Part shown: positions 36,183-48,124 of the stretch, piece after piece | Layout of the letters: each line of letters starts with the position of its first letter | Position numbering within the stretch: position 1 is the stretch's first letter | DNA from: Triplophysa rosa | Lineage: Eukaryota; Chordata; Actinopteri; Cypriniformes; Nemacheilidae | Length of the DNA stretch: 64,000 nt | Direction of reading: 5' to 3' | Assembly: GCF_024868665.1 (NCBI RefSeq) | Contig: NC_079913.1 | Span: 6,053,556-6,117,555 of the forward strand | Program-made: the position numbers and the translations under genes | Notes under the pieces: generated by a model | What the model saw: only the letters and a program-made list of their open reading frames with translations | Told to the model about the DNA's origin: nothing | Database searches by the model: none

Positions 36183-37394
36183 AAAATTACATATTTTAAT
36201 AAAATTACATATTTGAAAAAGTATTTAAGTATTTTAAAATACAAAATACAGTCTCTCAAAGCATTTAATTACAAATTACACTTGACCTTTTTTTGTTAAG
36301 GAAAATACAAATTACAAAATAATCTAAAGTAATTAAATACGTATTTCAAACACATGTAAGTGAAATACTGCCCATCTCTACCACTGGAATTATGGGAGTT
36401 TCTGATATTATACTTTTTCATAATGCATTTACTCAAACTGTATCTGAAGAGGCCCTCTGAAACATCTAAAATAATGAAAACGTTAAGATGTTTTATGCAA
36501 CGTGATGGCAGATAAAAGTTGTGACTACGGGGTAAGAATAATAAGCTACAACACTGGAAGAGACGTAATGCAAAATGAGACCCTGAGTTTATTATTACAA
36601 CCTGTCCTCAATGATGCAGAACAAAAATGAAATGGGACGAAGAGGTAGTCAGTGCGTGCGCTGGAGCAAAGAGTTCATTGTCAGTTTATTTTTGAGATAG
36701 TTATTTTTATTGGCACTGATGTTGCAGTGGAAGATGCACTCATAACAAAATGCAAATGTTTCAAATGGGAATACGAAAACACAAATCTAAGAATTACAGG
36801 AAGTATAGAAGGGAAAAGCTTTGGCTTACGCTCTGTGAGCACACTCCCATGTCTTTAAAACACAGGTGAAAGAACATCGGCTGGTTTTTGCACAGCTGTG
36901 CCTTTCGCTCCAGTCTCTCTGCTGATCTGGCCCCTGCAGCAAGCGGCATTTCTCACTGGGTCGACTCACAAAAAGCCCATATATCAAACATGACAGCAGC
37001 GTGCAACACACTAACACACATTACAATTCGAGGAAATATCTGCGGCAGTCGAATGTGATAATTCCGTGGTAAACAGGAGGAGAGTTGAAGAAAACATAGT
37101 TGACACTTGTCACTCTGATAGAAAGCTTGGTCTTTCTCTGGTCTGCTCCATCCTACATGAGTATCACGTCGAAGTGAAGCGACTCAGGTCATTTCCCAAG
37201 CCCCTGTAGAGTAAAACTGATACATTACATTTCTGAAAAAGGGGTTACCAACCTGACCCCTGTTTCTGAGGGCCCAAAGGTCCAGGAGGATTTTTTAACC
37301 ATGGAGCCAGAGTAATATGCAACCAGGTATCCCAGAATTCTTAGCTACGGCCCTGATCGATAGAGACCACTGGTGAAAGGTTCTATTTAGCATT
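36183..37394. other. Intron sequence, nothing recognised
   Basis: Starts with an AT-rich stretch (36180-36340) containing 'aaaattacatatttgaaaaa'-type words; the rest is featureless. Confidence 0.45.
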
Positions 37395-37656
37395 TTTATA
37401 ATTCTGTTGCCATTTATTGACGGTCATGTCGTTCAAACTTGCATATGACTCTTGCTTCTGTGGAAAACAAAACAAGATTAGTCTCGGTGGTTTTATGTCC
37501 ATACAATGGAAGTCAATGGGGGCCAATATTGTTTGGTTACCAACATTCTTCAAACTATCTTCTGAGTTCTGCAGAAGAAAGTAAGTCAGGTTTGGATTGA
37601 CATGAGGATGAGTAAATGATGAAAATTTCTGTTTGTGGGTAAACTATCCCTTTAAA
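37395..37656. mobile_element. Cyprinid palindromic MITE (AGTTCACCC family), left tip decayed
   Basis: It holds 'gtccatacaatggaagtcaa', 'gtttggttaccaacattctt' and ends 'gtaaactatccctttaaa', sharing its last six bases with the next element. Confidence 0.85.
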
Positions 37657-38222
37657 GGAAAACACCACCGTTTTTACATATGTCACCATGTTCTTCCCTC
37701 AACTTAGACGAGTTGATGCATACCTGTCCCGTCTCAGTTTGTGCACTTAATCGCTCTAGCGCGCGGCGCCACTATGTTAGCATTTAGCTTAGCACCATTC
37801 ATTCCTTAGGATCCAAACAGGGATGAATTTAGAAGCCACTTCAATGAAGGCTTCTCAGGAGTGATGATATTACTGCGCCGAGGTCGAAGTGCTGCGAAGT
37901 GCTCTTCCATCATACATTATAGTTATCATCTTTTATCCGCTTAGAAAATCGCCACGTTTTATTTTGTGTCACCATACGTACTCGTGTAACTACTCATGTA
38001 ACCGTCTTTTAATAGGAAAAACATTGAAGTGTTTGGTGGCTTCCAAATTCATCTCTGTTTGGATCCTAAGGAATGAATAGTGCTAAGCTAAACGCTAACA
38101 TAGTGGTGCCGTGCGCTAGAGCGATTAAGTGCATGCACTGAGATGGGACAGATATGTATCAACTCATCTAAGTTGAGGGAAGAACATAGTGACATGTAAA
38201 AACGGTGGTGTTTTCCTTTAAA
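37651..38222. mobile_element. Large foldback element with about 185-base inverted arms
   Basis: Left arm 37657-37840 and right arm 38032-38216 are reverse complements with few differences. They start TTTAAAGGAAAACACCACCG and include 'gttcttccctcaactta', 'cacttaatcgctctagcg' and 'cattccttaggatccaaaca'. The 190-base spacer has no coding similarity. It is flanked by TTTAAA on both sides, the left one shared with the preceding MITE. Confidence 0.85.
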
Positions 38223-38276
38223 CGACAGCATGCCCTTTGTGCACAACCTAACGATCTGTTTCCAATATGTTCCAAA

Positions 38277-38760
38277 CAGTGTTGGGTAAATTACTCTCAA
38301 AAAGTAATTAATTACTAGTTACTTTCACTATATTCAATAGTGTAATTAGATTACTGTACAAATTACTCTCTCCAAAAAGTATTTAGTTAGTTACTTATTA
38401 CTCTATAGCCTATATCAAACTTGATTAGTTAAGTGATTCAAGTATAGACATGAAAGGGCTCTTTTAATTCATTCAAATAAATCATATTAAACTACATAAA
38501 GTAGTATTATTAACTAACCAAAGTATTACAAATGTGAGAATTATACATTAAAGCACAGATTTTAAAGTTAGACTCTGAATTTTGATGTCAATTCCACTAT
38601 TGCACACACATATATTACACGAAGTATTTAGTTTAATTAAATCAAAAGTAACTAATTAAATTACAGAAAAATAAGAGTAATCCCTTACTTTACTTTTTCA
38701 AGGGAAAAGTAATTAAATTACAGTAACTAATTACTTAGTAACTAGTTAAACCCAACACTG
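38277..38760. mobile_element. Non-autonomous hAT element with perfect 8-bp target-site duplication
   Basis: The ends are CAGTGTTGGGTAAA and TTTAACCCAACACTG (reverse complement CAGTGTTGGG). The flanks are GTTCCAAA at 38269-38276 and GTTCCAAA at 38761-38768. The 484-base body is rich in 'aattacttagtaactagtta'-type words, typical of this fish family, and codes for nothing. Confidence 0.93.
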
Positions 38761-38768
38761 GTTCCAAA

Positions 38769-38862
38769 ATACATCTTGTGAGCTACAATGGAAGTAAAGA
38801 CTTCAAGGCTACAATTTTTGGTCCTCAAAATATTTCCATCCTTTTTTACATAAAAAAAACAC

Positions 38863-38894
<32 letters not shown>

Positions 38895-39559
38895 GGTTTA
38901 TTGGAGGGCTTACACAAAATCTGGAATTGCACACTTCCAATGTGGTCTCTAGAGTCTGTATTAAAGCATTGCTCACTACATTGTTTGCATGCACCTTACA
39001 AGAGCGGAAATGAGTTTCATCAAATCGATGCTTCAACAGACTACAGTTCCTTATTGAAAAAACACTATTTTCCCAATGATTGTTATACCAACAGATCTAC
39101 TGCAGCAATCCACTGTACAGCTTTCAACACCCTGTCACCAGACTGTCCTGTGAAATAATGACTTCTTCTCTGAAATGACCCCCTGCATAATTCATCGCTC
39201 CGGGGCTCATCCATGGCCCATTGCAAGTGCAAGTGGAGAAAAATAAGTCCTACACTAGACTTGATTTGATCCTGTTCAACACAAAAATGACATCTCAAAA
39301 CCGCCCGCTCGAGTTGTTGGTTTAGAGATCCGTGGGCACACAGACTGGTAGACGGCAGGTAAAGTGCTGATATTTGAGCTGGCAGGCATTCCCGGCCTTT
39401 CCTCTGTCAGAGACACAGAGGCTTTAAGAGAGACTGAGCCATTATCTGCACATCCAGTCTAAAAACAACCACAATTCATAAAGCACAAAGCTGGCAACAG
39501 TTTTACAGTTTGCCGGGGTGCAGAATGTTTCTCAGCCAACGGATCCTCTCAGCCCATAA
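38769..39559. other. Intron sequence with a GT/TA run
   Basis: Opposed frames at 38778-39158 (plus) and 38809-39036 (minus) are set up by the microsatellite. No gene similarity. Confidence 0.45.
38862..38894. repeat. GT / TA microsatellite
   Basis: (GT)n followed by (AT)n. Confidence 0.95.
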
Positions 39560-39690
39560 TTCTATGAGTGGAGCATTAATAAATCTTCCTGTCTGAGTCT
39601 CTCATGTAAATTTGCTCCGAGATTAATAATCTTCAGATGATTAACTTGCATATGAATCATTAACAGTTCGGGGATTTAAAGGTGCAGGTT
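39560..39690. other. Candidate enhancer-like block (POU/homeodomain words)
   Basis: Within 130 bases there are 'gagcattaataaatcttcc', 'ctcatgtaaatttgctc' (octamer-like ATGTAAAT), 'gagattaataatcttcaga' and 'ttgcatatgaatcattaac'. No repeat words are present. Confidence 0.32.
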
Positions 39691-39789
39691 CAATTCAGAT
39701 TCGATATCATTCATACGAAAAGCTAATGACTAAATTATGCGCAGCATGATACAAAAGTTTCGCAACTGAAACTGAAAAAGCTCATTCTG

Positions 39790-39996
39790 GTAATGTTCCA
39801 AACCCGTATTTTCTTCTTTTTCCTAGGAACACAAGCTGAGATGATTTGCATCATAACCAAAGATGTTCTTTTTCGGCACAATGAAACGGATGATTCATGC
39901 TTCAAACAGATCCAAAAAGGACGAAATACAAAGACAAAAACGTACAGGTAGAGGATGAGTAAATCTTATTTTATTTTCAAGTGAACTATTCCTTTA
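39790..39996. mobile_element. Decayed MITE (AGTTCACCC family)
   Basis: Recognisable words are 'gttccaaacccgtattttct', 'ctaggaacacaagctgagat' and 'agtgaactattccttta'. Confidence 0.65.
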
Positions 39997-40162
39997 CACC
40001 TCGTCTATAGTCTGTCTGAAATGAAAGCATTCATATCATCATCTATTCTACGTACAAAGTTGAAAACAAATGTAACGTGCAGTAAAGGGAGAACTTAAAA
40101 AGCTCCACAAAAAGCGGCGCATTTAAAAAGATTATAATTATAGCTTCTGATGTGCCTGAATA

Positions 40163-40840
40163 TCAGAATCAGAATCAGAAAGAGCTTTATTGCCAAGTAT
40201 GTTTGCACATACAAGGAATTTGTTTTGGTGACAGGAGCATCCAGTACACAGAAACAGCAACAATACACAGAGACCATAACACAATATACAGATGATTTAA
40301 ATAAAGAAATACAATACAATAAACATAAGATAAAGATATGGAGAGTAAAGCTATGTGTGTATGTAAATATGTACAAGTAAAAAATAAGAATAGACTATTG
40401 TAGTACAAGGTATGTGCTATATACAGCAGAATGAAATATAATTTACAGAAAAAGTTGTATAAAAAATAGATAGTGTATTATCTGGAGGATATAATTAATA
40501 TTGCACTTAATTATAGTTATTAATTGCACGGTGGGTAAAAAACATTTAACTGTTCAAGAGGTAGATGGCCTGAGGGAAGAAGCTGTTTTTGTGTCTGGTC
40601 GTTTTGGTGCTCAGTGCTCTGTAGCGCCGACCAGACGGCAGCATTGTGAAGAGCTGATGGCTTGGATGTGAGAGGTCCAGGGTGATTTTCTGAGCCCTTT
40701 TCCTCACTCTGGATGTATACAGTTCTTGGAGGGTGGGCAGTGGAGCACCAATGATCTTCTCAGCAGACCGAACCGTCCTCTGTCTTCTGATGTCTGACTT
40801 TGAAAGATCAGAGGCTTTTAAACAGGTCTTTGAACCCAAC
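40163..40840 (-). mobile_element. 5'-truncated LINE of the L2/CR1 type
   Basis: On the minus strand it holds the last 97 codons of the LINE polyprotein (40839-40546) and then about 380 bases of 3' UTR. It ends in the short tandem TTCTGATTCTGATTCTGA (40180-40163), the kind of microsatellite tail that L2/CR1 LINEs have instead of poly(A). 5' truncation at about 40840 is the common outcome of incomplete reverse transcription. Confidence 0.85.
40546..40839 (-). pseudogene. C-terminal domain of L2-type LINE ORF2 (truncated)
   Basis: The frame reads ...RTVRSAEKIIGAPLPTLQEL, then YTSRVRKRAQKITLDLSHPS, then HQLFTMLPSGRRYRALSTKT, then TRHKNSFFPQAIYLLNS and stop. It matches the conserved tail that follows the reverse transcriptase in L2/CR1 elements (SAE-IIG--LP---DIY--R...DPSHP-H-LF-LLPSGRRYR...R--NSFFP-A--LLN). 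No frameshift or stop lies within it, so the insertion is not very old, but the RT and endonuclease domains are missing. Confidence 0.82.
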
Positions 40841-41093
40841 TAATTAAAACAGAAGTTACATAAAGTGAGCGATGAGCAATCCGCCTACGACAGCCTACGA
40901 TGACCCGTGCGTGATGTCACCCTGCACAACCTTATGACATATACATGTTGTGACCAATAAGACATGCACACCACATTTACACCCCGGCTGGTTCATGACA
41001 ATGATTTTAACTCCAGCTAATAACATTGCAGTGACCCAAGATCAGTTCTAAAGTCTAGAATTAAACACAAGACTCACATAATGTCATTTCGAG

Positions 41094-41373
41094 GCTTAAG
41101 CCCATTGCACATTGAGTCCGAAATTTGCCTCCGAAATTTGCGCACGTTAAAAAATAAATACGACCTCACGTTGTGTCAATCACATTTACACACTGCCTCT
41201 GATATTTTCGTCCGTCATAAGAAAATTCGGACCGGGTCCGATTTTCTGCGTTTTTCGCATCCGTCAAGAATTTTGAGTGGCCTTTTTTAATAATTTAGAG
41301 ACACCGTACAAACGAGAGCCAAATACGAACAAACGCAGACGAAAATTTCGGACTGTATGTGCAAAGACCTTTA
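41094..41373. mobile_element. Small DNA element with 'ttgcacat..agtccgaaattt' ends
   Basis: The left end 'cattgcacattgagtccgaa' and the reverse complement of the right end 'tttgcacatacagtccgaaa' match, both continuing as ATTT. The interior carries CCG-rich words such as 'gaccgggtccgattttctgc'. It is non-coding. Confidence 0.65.
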
Positions 41374-41639
41374 ATGTGATCATATTAAAACTTTAGTTTT
41401 CGTTTGTTGAACATTCGTTTTCATTTCAGTTATTCGAATACTTTTTACTGCCGATATTCGTCTTTATAACAGTGTCTTTATAATAGCGATGAATAACCTT
41501 GTCTCAAACATAACTTATTTCAAACCCTTTCTCTCTGTCTGCTATCTCCACACGACTGCTATTTCAAGGGCTTTCATCCATCACTTTACAACCTACAGGC
41601 TCACAACAATGACGCTCACAAATTGCAGCTGACACTTAA

Positions 41640-41990
41640 TACATTTCCAATGCAGAGAAGATGTCGTCATGGCCGGGGTGAATTTTATGCACCAGTTGGA
41701 CAGTCATTGTCGTGATTATTAGTCCTAATGAGAGCCATCCAGAGTTCTACATGGGATCCAGATTGTAAATTATTCTCTGTGACAAAAAGAGCAAATTGGA
41801 ATCCATTACCGAGGAATGGAATTATAAATGGGATGGAAAACTTCATTAATCCCGAGCCTTGTGCACTTTTTGGAGAAGTGACTGATTGCTTTATCAACCC
41901 TGCGACCTCTTATCTGCATGAGGAATTTGTCATATCTAATCACGTCCGTCAAAATGCAGAATGTTTTTCAGTTGCGGTGCAGCATGTTAA
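41640..41990. other. Candidate conserved non-coding block with OTX-type site
   Basis: Repeat-free; contains 'gattattagtcctaatgaga' and 'cattaatcccgagc' (TAATCCC, the Otx/bicoid-type core), 'tttataaatgggatgg' and 'atatctaatcacg'. A plus-strand open frame (41728-42012, 94 codons) crosses it without a recognisable domain. Confidence 0.32.
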
Positions 41991-44900
41991 ACGTGAACCT
42001 TATAAGTTTTAAGAAGTATCCTGCAGGCAAGTGTGTAGTCAGAGTAATGCATCTAGGTTTTGTTCACACTGCACTCAAATCTAATTCGGTTTCAAATCTC
42101 TTTTGACTGTAATAAAATCCAAAATGACTCTATAACCTTACATGTGCATTTGTCCTTGGCAGACATTTGGTTTGTCGAACACCGTGAAAAGCCTAATGTT
42201 TAATGCAATAGCGCTGAAAGCAATAAATTGTCCTTAGCTCTACCGAAGCACTTCCTGCCTTCTTCAGCACCTAAAACTCATTTAAAAACCCACTTCAAAT
42301 ACAACCTCCTACAGAAATAATTACAATCCTAACATATAATGCACGAACACTTTGAAATAGGGCTATGCAGACCCGTCTCAAACATAACCTTAAATGTAAT
42401 GTGTTGACAAAGTATTCTTTGTATCAAATTGAAGATTCTTACAAAAATGCTACTTCCATAATCACGTCCAAACAAATCAACTACATCAACGTATAACTTT
42501 GCTTTTACATTAACTTATCTAGGCCATTTTCTTATCCATGCCAAATCGACAAACAACTTTCCGCTAATGCACATACTGCGCCAGGTACAAACACCCTTCA
42601 TACTTTGATGTGACACAAAAAATAAAATGAAGTGCAAATCTGATTCAGGTGTACATTTTAAGATCTACTCAGACATAAATCACTTTAGCTATGCCTGTCG
42701 AAACTTGTTTTTTATGGTGGTCTCCGACAAAGAGAAGATGAAGGCTGTTTGTCACATTATTATAAAATAATGCTACTTTTTCCTCCTGTCACTACATGTT
42801 AAAAGCATTGTGTAAACGAACATAACCAGCCTGCAAATTTTCCAAAAACGGACATTAAAAACATACTGCATTTACGTGCAGATGCATAAAGTAAAGCCAA
42901 GTTTACCACCTCAAAAGAGTGACTGATTTAATCATATCCGTGCAAAGTCTCAAGAGGGGAGGGAAAAACTTGGTACTCCTAGACCTCTTTCATTGGGAGT
43001 GGGACATGGCTCTGGCCAATCCACTGGTTAAAATGGCAGTGAATGACCGACCTCAGGACTCCAACAGTGAGACAGCCAAGTAGCACACAAGTTGCCTTTG
43101 AAACACTGCGAAGTAACAACTTATTCTCAAAACTTGCACAATTCTGACTTGTATGATAATGGTACATTTAAGTTAGAACCCACTATAAATGTAGGGAGCT
43201 GTGTAATATCTGGCTTACAGCGTCCCCCTGCTTGAGTATTGCACAATTAAAACCATGGTTTCGTGCAACGTGTTGCTGCCTCCCACCGGCCTTGTTAATG
43301 AGCATTAACAAGAAGTCTACAATTTCTGTGCAAACATTTATTCAGATTTGCTAAAAAGGCCGCTTTAATTATGCTGAGTTAGAAATCGCATTTTAAAAAC
43401 TGCTACTAATGATGCAAACGCAACAGAAGTTCCCTGCGCGAGCGCTGAATGCCGAATTTTGAGTTCCCACCCCCTACAGCTCAGGCGAATTAATTGAACA
43501 AGCAAAACGATCAGTACACCAATCTCTGGCTGTCATTCATGTCTATATGAGGCTGTGAATTGCAATACCTTTTATATAGACGTTTCATCGGACACACGCG
43601 CCTGGCCCAAAGTAAACTTCCGGTCTGTGTATTTATATTTAATTGATATTGATATTCATTTTTAATAATATTTGATTGTATATTAATTACAGTAAATTAA
43701 ATTGAACTACTCAACAGTTATTGGTTCTTTGCAGAGGTCTATCAGAAGTTACGTTTGGGTCAGATAACGTTTGTTTATGTTGTTGCCGCTGAAACTGTCT
43801 ATACGACAAGTGCGATTGTGGAAGGATTGTGAATGAGCAAAAGTTGAACAGTTTGGGAATTTATACACACTTAAAGATTTAGCATAGATTTTACATTGCA
43901 CTGGATCCCACTCCAACATGCTGCTTTAGCACAATTTAAAATAACAATAAAAGTTGGTATTTACTTGTATTTGTATTGAATCTATTTAACTTTAACACAA
44001 AAGGTCCCCAAGGCCAATTCGAAGAGATTATTGCAAAATCCCACTTTAATTTAATAAACAAACTGAACATCATACTGTCTAGGCATAATATGATGGTTGC
44101 CGTGTAAGCATTAACACCAAAATTCACATTTGAAAGTGGCAGTGGGGAATATAAGGCCAGTTCGTGCCGTGTCCTGTAGCTTTGAAGCCCTTGGTCTCAT
44201 GAGGCCTGTCCTTTTGGAAGAAGTTACGTGACTTTAGCCGTGTTAAAAGCACCCATGGGTAAGCCACCGCCACTAACTAGCTGAACCCACGTCGGTTGCT
44301 TAATTCACTAATTGCTTCTATCAAGCCAGGTGAGCAAAAGGATTTCTGTGCGATTCTATTAAAGTGTTGCTCTATGATTGCCCCAATCAGCAGTACAATC
44401 AACTAACACAAAGCTCTGTTACTGAAGTCGCTATTACAGGAATTGTTCAACCAAATATGAAAAATGAAACATGAAATTACCCTACCTAAAGCCACCCCAT
44501 TTGTATATAACTTTGTTTCTGAAGTTGAACGCAAATGATACATTTATATTTAAATTACATCATGTTATCTTATACAGGGCTCAAAATGGTCTAAAGCACA
44601 TCGTGACTAAAAACAAACAAAGTCATACACATCTAAGATGGCATGCAAGGAAACATTATCATATTTGGGTATACTATACTTTTATTGTCTGCAAAAGAAA
44701 GAGTCCAATCTATGAAGGCAATGAAATGAGCTACAGGAATATTAAAAAAGTACAAAATAAGCGGAATATTTTACATGAACAATGGCAAACAGAAACATTT
44801 GGTAATCCAGCCACTGTAGTTGTGTTGTTTCACAAATTAAACCTACTCAACATTATGGTAAAAAAAGGATTTGTTCCATGAGAATTATGACATCATTTTA

Positions 44901-47900
44901 AAGACAGCTGTCGCGTGAGTGATGCATTTTTTCCTCTGTTAGAGATGTGCCCGAGTCCGTCCCTGTCAACACACCATAAAACAACCCCATCAAAGCAACG
45001 TCTGGAATAAAACAGTTTAGGATAAAATACCTGCTCACTGTTGACATTTGCCTCAAAGCTGATTTCACACATCAGCGCCTGTACAGGGGAAACATAGCCT
45101 TTGTTTTTGCAAAAAGAGCGAGAAAATGTCATTCCGACATATGCTTGAAAGAGAGCCATCTCCAAATACAGACTCTAAAGCGTTTATCTCCAAAGCAAGA
45201 TATGAGACTAAACTTCACTCAAAGTAATCTGCAGTGATTCTTGTGTGAAGAGGCACAGCCACTGTGACCCAAATGAGCCAAAATTCACTTCAAAAGGCAT
45301 AAACCGAGGACGTAAAAGCAGGTCTGGGAGGCCAACAATCTGCCCCTCGGAAACACTGTCAGTGTTTATTTGACAGTGTAGGAAACAGCATGATTTGTGC
45401 ATAATCCCCCCCATAGTTACAAATGGTATCACTCACATTCATGAAACATAATGTGGGGCATTCCAAATTTGTCAAAAAGGGGGTGTACCCTTTACTCCTA
45501 TAACAATTGGGGTTAAGACGAATCACCAAACTTCTATTTCCACAGTAAACCCAAGTTTGTTCTTTCCTGCTTTAATGCCTTCAGCCAAGCCCTCTGTGCC
45601 TGAGAGAGGATTTCACAAGCCGCCGGTGGTTTGGGAGTAAAAGTTTCAATTAGGATGATATTTGTGCAGTACCGTGGAGAGGCAGAGATCCACTTATAAC
45701 CTTAGTATTGTCTGCTTTCTCGCACAAAGCACAAGCCACGGCGAGAGGTAGCCGAGCATAAAAAAGATCAAAGGCTTTAGCGCAGCCAACAGCACTAAAA
45801 AATAAACACCCAGAGGAGAATCCAGCTTAATGCACAGCGCACAGAAGTATGAATGAAAGCAGCAAAACAAATAATGTGGAAGGAATTATTGAGATGGGGT
45901 AAATGTGTATGGAGAAGTCTGTCTCTGACACATCACAAATAAATATCGTAACGGATGAAATAAACATCCAAACAGACATCAAGAGCTGCTTGTAACAACA
46001 AAGCAAACTGAGGTCATATTTTAAAGTTAGCGATCCACAGAAGCCTTAAAAAATGTGACACCTCTTTCTGTCTGTGTGTTTTGCAAATAGTTAACCAATA
46101 AAAAGGTATTCAAAAAGCTTGTCAACTTTGTCAACAAAGCTAATTATTGAAAAGATGCTGTTTTTTATTTCCTGTGGCAATTTTGGAGATACAAGGTTTT
46201 AGTCCGGCAGTGACGTTATGTAAAGCATAAAATCAGCATTCATTATTGCTAATATAAAATAATATAATATAAAAATTAGCATTGGTTATCAAATAAAAAC
46301 TAAAAAAAAAAACGGGGAGTGGGTACAGAGAGAAAAGGGGTTGACCAACAAGGAAAGAGTGTTAAAGACAAAAAGGACACAATGGATGAGGAGCATGTGG
46401 GTGTAGAGATTTATATTTTCGGAAGGCCCTACAGGCATTCTGACTCTTCTTGTTAGCTTCAGAAGATTCAAAGCAGGATATGAAGCAGAAATGTAGGTAA
46501 TCCTCACACTGTATTACCCTCAGGCACATTTAACCTTTGAAATAAGGGGGAATCACAAGACACTTTTCGGAAAAACTCATTAAATTGCATTTAGAAATAT
46601 AGAAGATAAAGACAGAAACAGTCACCGGAGACTTCTACAGGGCTACACACAAGGCCTTGGCCTACCATACGTAATACAGCTCAAAAGTACACTTGCGACA
46701 AGCTAGGCTACTCTTGTAAAATAACAGCGTTGAATGAAGAGTGAAAAACAATCTCTGACTTCAAAAACGATTTAGATTTTTCTATTAAAGTTCACAAGAA
46801 CTGCGAGGCAGTTTTGTAGAGAAACGCTAAAATGATACAGCACAAACTACAATGTGCAACTCTATTATGCAATATTTTCAAGTTTAATCATTGCCATGCA
46901 ATTTTATTGTCATAGTAACTACATTTTACATGAATTAAGCGCTCACACAATAATCTAAAAATAATCTCTTTTAAACATTTTAAAGAGTAAAACTGACTCA
47001 TGTACGTACTGTACCAATTTGGCAATGTCCGATCAATAAAATTGAATGAATGTCCATCACATGTCAAATCCTAAAACCAGAGGTGTTACAGTAAGTACAC
47101 TCCAATCAATCATTTTAAAAGTACAGACAAGTACTATTGTATTATCCGAAATTTGCATCAGGGGTTGAGATCTCTTAGTACACGCAGATTAACCAGACTT
47201 GAAAGAAAGATTATTTTAGTGCCCATCTATACGTGTTATTAGGTCACTTTCTCATTTTAGCTTGTGCAGGCTTATCCAACAAGTCCTACCGACTGTGTGC
47301 TTGCACATCCAAAAAGCAAGGCATGAAATGGCCAATTAAAGAGCATTTATTAAATCCGCTGAAAAAAACATTCAAAACGTATCCTTGGCTATTATACTGA
47401 GCCATGCATTTGCAGCCAATATGCATTAGCTATACAGATGGCTAATGAATGACATACTGTAATCCACCAATCGTGAGTCACATCACTGGAATGTGAGTGC
47501 TTGTTTAGTGCACTACAGATGGCGGTTTGCTGTTCCCACTTAGGCCAACCATAAATATTAGTTATGGAGATTAACCGGACTGAGCCGTATAATTTACCTT
47601 CATGAGACACAGTGCAAGCTCCACACGGGTGAGCTCATTTTCCCATACCGGAGGGCAATTAATAATCCTGTTCTTAGCTTTGTATTTGTGTCTTTATCGC
47701 TTTTTCTGATACGAACAAAACTTACCAAATATCCAAAGTCTCTGTGATTAACTTTTAAACAAGTTAGCAATTTCTTAAACTTATATTCTTGCATATGCAC
47801 CAAACAGTGGACTTCTCCTTGGGCAGGTCTCCTTATCAATACTAATTCCTCCTGAAGCCATCATACGTGAGGTGTAAACAATGCTCAGAGACTCAGGATG

Positions 47901-48124
47901 CACAGCATCCATCAACTATGAGATCTGATCATTAAAACCATGAATTATTCACAATCAACCATGCCTTGGGAACAATAGGTAATGATTTGCCTTCCGACTC
48001 AACTATTTGACAGACATAACATGCCAGAAGACTTCTATATCAACACATCTATAGGGTGTAAAAATAAAGCTATGGGTGATGCATCAAGCTGCTTTAAGAA
48101 TGAGGATGACACAAGCTGCATCTA
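41991..48124. other. Longest repeat-poor block of the intron
   Basis: About 6 kb with no recognised element, in contrast to one every 1-2 kb elsewhere. It includes the block at 43255-43455. The 136-codon plus frame at 44471-44881 has no recognisable domain. Confidence 0.45.
43255..43455. other. Candidate enhancer-like block with perfect homeodomain-type palindrome
   Basis: The block holds CTTGTTAATG (43291-43300), AG, CATTAACAAG (43303-43312), an exact inverted repeat whose core is TAAT-GAGC-ATTA, then 'ccgctttaattatgctgag' and a CpG-rich end. Confidence 0.32.

Noticed and set aside
36180..36340. AT-rich stretch considered as a scaffold/matrix attachment region or origin
   Set aside because: Only base composition supports it.
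44471..44881. 136-codon plus-strand open frame in AT-rich DNA
   Set aside because: Amino-acid make-up (many K, N, H, Y) is that of translated AT-rich intron; no motif seen. Faint MITE-like words at 44443 are too weak to call.
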